From the NCBI GenBank assembly GCA_015680685.1, contig MNCI01033523.1, positions 200,136 through 264,135 of the forward strand: a DNA stretch of 64,000 bases. The letters run 5' to 3'. This stretch comes from Gnetum montanum. Its lineage: Eukaryota > Streptophyta > Gnetopsida > Gnetales > Gnetaceae. How positions within the stretch are numbered: the stretch's first letter is position 1; each line of letters starts with the position of its first letter. The translations under genes were made by a program, and so were the position numbers. The notes beneath the pieces are model-generated. The model was not told where the DNA came from and made no database searches. It was given only the letters and a program-made list of their open reading frames with translations. This document shows, piece by piece, positions 58,601 to 64,000 of this stretch.

Positions 58601-60340
58601 CATCCCATTAGGTGAACTAGGTTTGGAAAGCAATGGAAACAAAGTGACTCCTATCCTTAAGGACATTAATTGTAAGGTGTTTAAAGCTAGAACACCATCT
58701 AAATGTAGAGAAAGTACAATGATAAATCTAAGAGGAAGCTCTCCTAATCTAAGAGCATCAATGAAGATCTTAATATGGCTTCCTCTTCCTTAATTCATAA
58801 CAATCCTTGTAAATACTACATAGACCCTCATAACTTATAGTAATAGTAAGTCATGGATTACATGATTGGTCAAATAGGACAAGCTAAGATGTCTTTCAAT
58901 CCCAAGTTTATCAAGTAGTAAATATGAATGTTTATCTATCATGGTAGATCATATTATTGTAGAGGTACATATTCATAGCCCATGCAACAATAGTAGTAGG
59001 GAAAAATTAAAATCCTTGGCATAATGCTTCATGGAATCTTCCTACTTTGATGTAATAATAGACAACACATCATTTCAATCCCTACTTTAAAGGTGTCTAG
59101 GTAGGTACTTATAAATCATCATACATAATACCTCAATCATAATGATCTTCCCAAGAAATCCTACCAATCAAGATTCTTAATAATAGTAGTAGAAATATAT
59201 TTTACTTTTCTGTCCCATGGAGGATGGCATTCAAAGACAATCACAAGCTAGGAAATCCAAATATTTTAATATTACCTACTATACTAATCATACTTTAGTT
59301 TCTTAAACTGGAAGATATTAACAAATAGGTGTTGAATTGGTTATCAAGGGAAATCCAAGGTTACATGGTAGAAAATTCTATTGCAAGTGCAGAGGTAAGT
59401 GTCATGGAACTTGGTTGAATTGATAATCTTCATTCTATGGAGAGGATAACAATACAAAAAACATAGAAGATTATTTTGATAAGGTTCTAGTACCATTTTG
59501 TAAATACTATTAAACCCAAAAAACCATTTGGAAATTGGAATAAGTTCTACAACTATGTCTAGCACATCTGAAGATATGGTACATGATGAAAATAATATAA
59601 TCACCATCTCTATTTCTAAGATGGTTATGCAAGTATTCAAGAAAGAATATTTTCTTAAAAAGAAGTCACAACCTAATAGTCCCATTTTAGATATCCAAAT
59701 TAGTAAAAATTGTCATTACCTAGCTCTTTGCACTAGATTTTATGGATCAAGATAATCTTATTGAGAAAATGTCTTAATTGAAACCTTCCTCCTCTAAAGA
59801 GTACTAACACATTAGTAATATTCTTCATGTATTTCCTACTATAGGAATGCCTCTTTTGAACCCCTTCTGAATCATACAAGTAGAAGAATAAAGGTTTTTA
59901 GTAGCTTGGAAGATTTCTTGAATCTTTGTAGATGTCTTTCTTGAGAGGCAAGCATGCATAAGAGATGTTCCATATGCTTGGGAGATGTCTTTCTTGAGGG
60001 CTATCCATAGATGAGAGATCTCCCAAATTGTTTGGAGATGTATTTAATAGCACATGATACATCATTCATTGAAAAGAGATGTCTCTAGGAAGATGTCTAT
60101 AACTTGGAGAAGATCTCTTATATCTATATGTCATGTTTTTTCATGATAGGAGACATCTTGTCTAAAGGATAAAGTTAATAGTTAGATGTATTATCAAATC
60201 TTTAGAGATCTCATTAGTTATGAAATTTTTCAATTTGACAATTTCAAGATGGAAAACACCCAAGAGTATTGAGATTAAGATTGAAAATAGATAGAAAATT
60301 ATAAGTGAATCATTGAAAATGTTTTGCTAATGTCTTGGAC
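55681..60340. other. A+T-rich stretch, no gene recognised
   Basis: About 4.7 kb without a convincing frame. Open frames at 59344-59685 (-) and 59528-59755 (+) overlap on opposite strands without motifs. Loose repeats occur around 57340-57540 (GATAGATGTATAAATCTAG, CATAGTGTGTCTATCCAATGA variants) and 59925-60120 (GGGAGATGTCTTTCTTGAG variants). Confidence 0.45.
59925..60120. repeat. Degenerate minisatellite (GAGATGTCTTTCTTGAG)
   Basis: GTAGATGTCTTTCTTGAGAG, GGGAGATGTCTTTCTTGAGG and shorter AGAGATGTCT or AGATGTCTAT variants recur at about 30-65-bp spacing. Confidence 0.5.
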
Positions 60341-60405
60341 ATCATCATCATCATCATCATCATTCTAGCCTTATCTCAACAAAATGGGATTGACTACATA
60401 AGTTT
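60341..60405 (-). repeat. RTE-type LINE/SINE 3' end with (ATG)n tail
   Basis: The minus strand reads AGTCAATCCCATTTTGTTGA, then GATAAGGCTAGAATG and a run of ATG triplets (60341-60363). Many plant RTE LINEs and their SINEs end in GGTCGGCTACATG-complement, GGGATAAGGCT and a short triplet tail such as (TTG)n. This fits a decayed version. Confidence 0.6.
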
Positions 60406-60759
60406 CATTTCATAATTTGTATTTACAAAGAGTTGTATCTTTCTGTATTTGTAGCTTGATCAGATCATCTTTAATCATGTAACTACTATGCCTTACATAT
60501 AGGAAATGTCCTAGGTATTGTCTTTTTATTTCATAAATACTGATTATGTTTGCATATTTTAAAGAGTAGGGAATGCATGAAAGTGTTGAAAGAGATATTA
60601 GTGATAGTTGTATGCATCTCTCTAGTTAATTATTGGTGTGATATTTTTCATTGTAGCTCTTTCTCTACTTGTGGATCTGAGCCCTATATGTAAATAAGAG
60701 ATCTAGTTTAATTGTGACATGCATTAAGCTTAATATTATGTATGATTGTAAAGCCTCAT

Positions 60760-61197
60760 TGTGACATCCCATCCTTGGATGTCATGGAAAATGTCAAATA
60801 TATGATATATTAGACATTATGCATATGAAGAAAACATACCAAATGCAAAATATAAGTAATATTCAGCATTATTTATAAAGGAAATAATAGGAAAAATGTA
60901 GAAAAGAAAATAAAAGAATGCTTTATTAATATGAAAGAGTGTATTCGGATTGTTCTCTAAAAGTGTTTCTTAGGGTTTTCTTCCTTTAGCATCTATCCCT
61001 TAGAGGCAATCCAGCACTGCCACCATGGTGAGGCCTATAACTTGCACAGAAGGGTGGGCCAGTCCCCTTCTTATCCCGCTTCACTCAGCTTCCTATGACT
61101 TGCCTATACTGACTCTGCCACCCCATGAATTGCCTATACTAGCTTCACCATTCCCATGCTGGCACAACCTTTAAGTCTAGGTATAAATGCCTCAACA
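60760..61197 (-). repeat. 3' LTR, partly deleted
   Basis: TGTGACATCCC start. It aligns with the right LTR up to GGTATAAATGCCT, after which the two differ. The U3 part of this LTR and any PPT have been lost. Confidence 0.85.
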
Positions 61198-61752
61198 AGT
61201 ACTATGCATTAGACATAGTTTTAGGGTTCAAAAATAAAGTTATTTTTTTAGGCATTAAAAGGACCAAACTAGCCTATTTTTTTGAACTTACATTTATAGG
61301 TTGATATATGCTAACTTGGAATCTTCTAGGTTACTTAGATAGTAAATTTCAACAAAATAAGATCAATTCAAGTCATGGTTACTAACGTTTTGGAAAGAAA
61401 TTTAGTAATGACATTAATTGATTAATAATTATAATATTAAGATGTGTAAGAGTTAATTGGACTGATGTGTCATTGTCTTACCAAAATCTCTTATAATTGA
61501 TGAAGCTTGATGAGGTGTGATCAAATCTTCATCCGTTAATGATATCCATGAAAGAAAATTTTGTTGGTTGCTAGGATTTAGATGCTTGATCCATTGTGTG
61601 TGAAGTCAAATGGAAAGGTTTCTTCTGACTTGTATAAAAAATATATGGTACATCTGGTGATGATCAATGGCTTTCGATATGTTGTGGCTTCAAGGTTTAT
61701 CATCACATTTATGTTGTAGTTGACCCATGATTCTGAATGGTCTTTGGGTCAT

Positions 61753-61769
61753 GGTTTGCTTTGATACCA
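61753..61769 (-). other. Primer-binding site, tRNA-iMet type
   Basis: The minus strand reads TGGTATCAAAGCAAACC two bases from the LTR. TGGTATCAGAGC is the usual copia PBS, matched here at 11 of 12 positions. Confidence 0.85.
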
Positions 61770-61771
61770 AT

Positions 61772-62377
61772 TGTGACATCTCATCCCTGAATGTCATGGA
61801 AAATGTTAAATATACAATATATTATACATTATGCATATGAAGAAAACATACCAAATGCAAAATATAAGTAATATTCAGCATTATTTATAGAGGAAATAAT
61901 AGAAAAAATGTAGAAAAAAAATAAAAGAATGGTTTATTAATATGGAAGAGTGTATCTGAATCGTTTTCTAAGAGTGTTTCTTGGGGCTTTCTTCCTTTAG
62001 CATCTATCCCTTAGAGGCAATCTAGCACTGCCACCATGGTTAGGCCCATAACCTGGCTAGAAGGGTGGGCTAGTCCCTTTCCTGTCTTTGCTTCACCCAG
62101 CTTCCTATGACTACCTATATCGGCTTCGCCACCCCATGACTTGCCTATACTTGCTTCGCCATTCCCATGATGACATAACCTCTAAACCCAGGTATAAATG
62201 CCTTAGGTCAAACCCCCAGAGGTTCCTCAAGAGACATGTCTGTTATTACAACATGTCCTTTCAGGTCTTTAATCACAAGTACCCTTTTTGGATCATGTTA
62301 AGATAACAATAACAATTGTTATGAAAAGACACCACCTTCATTAGGCATCCACATCATTTGGAAATGGGGACGTGACA
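61772..62377 (-). repeat. 5' LTR of small copia-type element
   Basis: 606 bp with terminal inverted ends TGTGACATC and GACGTGACA. A weak TATA (minus, TTTATACC) lies near 62191-62198. The plus-strand frame 62088-62306 is a shadow. Confidence 0.9.
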
Positions 62378-62699
62378 CTCATGCTCTATATTATCATTGA
62401 ATGTGTGAGTGTTATTATTCTATGGGATTGTGGTTGTGATGTATTTGTAATCTTATTTTAAAGTTAATAGAAGATACACCTTTTTCTTATTTTCATAATT
62501 AAATTATCTTGCATGATATCTAGTACATCTAGATTCAATGTGTTTTGAAGGATTAATGTAAATCAAAGTGATCCTACTCTAGGAATTGGTATTAGAGCAT
62601 TAGTTTTATTCCTATATGGAATTTAGTTGTGGATTTTTGTACCTATATCAAATTTCTTTTAAGAAAAAAAAATGTTCAAGCCCTAAATAGAGATATGGT

Positions 62700-63650
62700 A
62701 AATATGAAATTTGTCTTTTAGCTAATCATTACACATATAAATGAGATTAGTCCCAGTACGAATGGAAATGGAGGTATCAACAATATTGGGACTTGTGTTA
62801 ATGATGAGCATTCTTATTCAAATCGTGATGAAGAAGTTTCTGAGCTTAGCAGTGGTGGAGAATATGAGAAGAAATAACATTGTAGCAATAAAATTGTGAG
62901 AGCCCATTAGCCTAGAATTATAGGTGGAGGAAATCAAAATCATCATGGAAATCTAAGAACTCCATAATAGACAACAACTTATTTTCATGATAAGATTAAT
63001 AATGAAGATGAAGTAAGGCTTTCTAAAGTGTTTAGAAATGCTATAAGACTTTCATATGTGGAGCTAAAATATTTCAATGATGTAGATGGTATTAATGGTT
63101 TTACAACATAGAGGAAGGAACTTGATAATCATTTTGAGTTAGAAGATATACCAAAATATAAAAACAATGATAGTAACCATGATAAGAAACAAGGATGATG
63201 ATAAGTGAAGGTTAAGAAGAACCAACACAAGAAAAGGTAGGGGTCAAGATAGTAACTCATCTAAGATTTAATGCTTTAAATATGAAGAGTGCATATAGAA
63301 GTAATGATAATTTTCACTTCATAAGGTAGCCAAGGCTATGCATGTATAAACCATGAAGAACAAGGATACATAAAGTTACACTCTTCATAGAGGTAATCCT
63401 AATGTTCTTAAATTAAAGAAATTTCTAAATTGAATTCTTATGCATTTATGAGAAATGTAAATAGAGAAGACCATCCATCATGAAAATTATTATTTCAGAT
63501 TAATAATATATTTTCTCTTAGTGTGGAATGGATTCATATTTTTATTGATGAGGGAGACCAAAAAAATGTTATCTCTTTTAGGGTAGTTGGTAGGTTATTT
63601 TTAGTGATAAATCCTCAACCTAGACCTTACAAGATGCATTGGTTATCAAA
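62700..63650 (+). pseudogene. Chromovirus-like gypsy gag and protease relic
   Basis: Gag piece: VELKYFNDVDGINGFTT, stop, RKELDNHFELEDIPKYKN (about 63060-63165), like the FDG...FLxWxRKxExxFE.xxIPE core of chromovirus-type gag. It is followed by a lysine-rich stretch. Protease piece: HIFIDEGDQKNVISFRVVGR, then PQPRPYKMHWLS (about 63530-63655), like IDxGSxxNVIS ... HPxPYxxxW. The catalytic triplet reads DEG in place of D(S/T)G. Stops are numerous. The following block to 64000 repeats 25548-26000. Confidence 0.65.
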
Positions 63651-64000
63651 ATACTTCTCCTAAGAGTTGAAAGAGTTATTATGATTAGGATTATCATAAT
63701 CTAAGATTCAACACAACATAATATGAACTTGAGCTAGATAATCTTATAGCCACCAAATGATCTAGAAAAACTAATTTCCATGAAATAAAAGGAGGCTTGT
63801 AGGTTATTGGAAAAGTATAATAATCTAAAACAAACTTTAGCAAATATTAAATAGAAAAAGGATAGGAAAAATGCATGAGATAACCAAAAAGAAAATAGAT
63901 AAAAAATGCATATAATATGAGTTTAAACAAACTAGAGCACAACATAAGACTAGTAATATATACATCTGGAGAATTGTGTGTAAAAATAAAGTAGATCTAT
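63585..64000 (+). repeat. Second copy of the 25548 gypsy block
   Basis: It is in the same orientation as 25548-26000, with similarity near nine in ten by eye. It runs to the window edge, so the full length is unknown. Confidence 0.75.

Larger units (their letters stand above)
60760..62377 (-). mobile_element. Small non-autonomous copia-type LTR element
   Basis: Right LTR 61772-62377 (606 bp, TGTGACATC to GACGTGACA); left LTR 60760 to about 61197, which lacks the last 170 bp or so. A tRNA-iMet PBS (minus, TGGTATCAAAGCAAACC, 61753-61769) shows that the right LTR is the 5' one. The interior is only about 575 bp with no coding sequence. A perfect 5-bp target duplication, CTCAT (60755-60759 and 62378-62382), defines both ends. 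Its enzymes must come from a relative. Confidence 0.9.

Overview
The window looks like a gene-poor, repeat-dominated stretch of a large plant nuclear genome, most likely a conifer or other gymnosperm. That is an inference from nested, heavily decayed Athila-, Tat-, copia- and LINE-type elements, high A+T, and plant-type spliced genes. No bacterial operon, rRNA, tRNA gene or CRISPR array was seen. Three isolated N bases (43846, 43888, 48821) mark imperfect assembly. Coordinates of decayed elements are approximate unless both LTR ends could be aligned.

Layout. 1-2571: 5' end of an Athila-like Ty3/gypsy element on the minus strand, cut by the window edge. 3486-8210: a complete but decayed Ty1/copia element on the minus strand. 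8390-8920: local tandem repeats. 9697-10996: the one plausible intact protein-coding gene, a small five- or six-exon gene for a diverged AP2/ERF-like protein, with a TATA box and a duplicated splice donor. 11189-14545: two tandem copies of a roughly 1.5-kb non-coding segment. 15500-16440: LINE relic. 16455-21780: internally deleted Athila-like element (minus). 21846-25547: 3' end of a plus-strand gypsy element with a tandem-repeat 3'UTR and a very long LTR. 25548-28300: further gypsy pieces, one repeated at 63585-64000. 29941-30501: pseudogene of a secreted SRPBCC/lachrymatory-factor-synthase-like protein. 34015-45865: a Tat-like element (minus) bounded by about 1.85-2.0-kb direct repeats that behave as LTRs and carry a fragment of an amino acid permease gene. 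47230-55680: Athila-like element with both LTRs and an RT-integrase deletion. 60341-60405: RTE-type LINE/SINE tail. 60760-62377: a small non-autonomous copia-type element with a perfect 5-bp target duplication. 62700-64000: plus-strand chromovirus-like gag/protease relic.

Host-gene content is therefore one likely gene (AP2-like), one broken gene (SRPBCC) and two copies of a captured permease fragment. Everything else is transposon-derived or unassigned. The most interesting points are the permease fragment inside LTR-like repeats, an RNase H domain placed before the reverse transcriptase in the same element, the three Athila-like LTR subfamilies that keep R-U5 but have unrelated repeat or palindrome arrays upstream of the TATA box, and the duplicated splice donor in the AP2-like gene.
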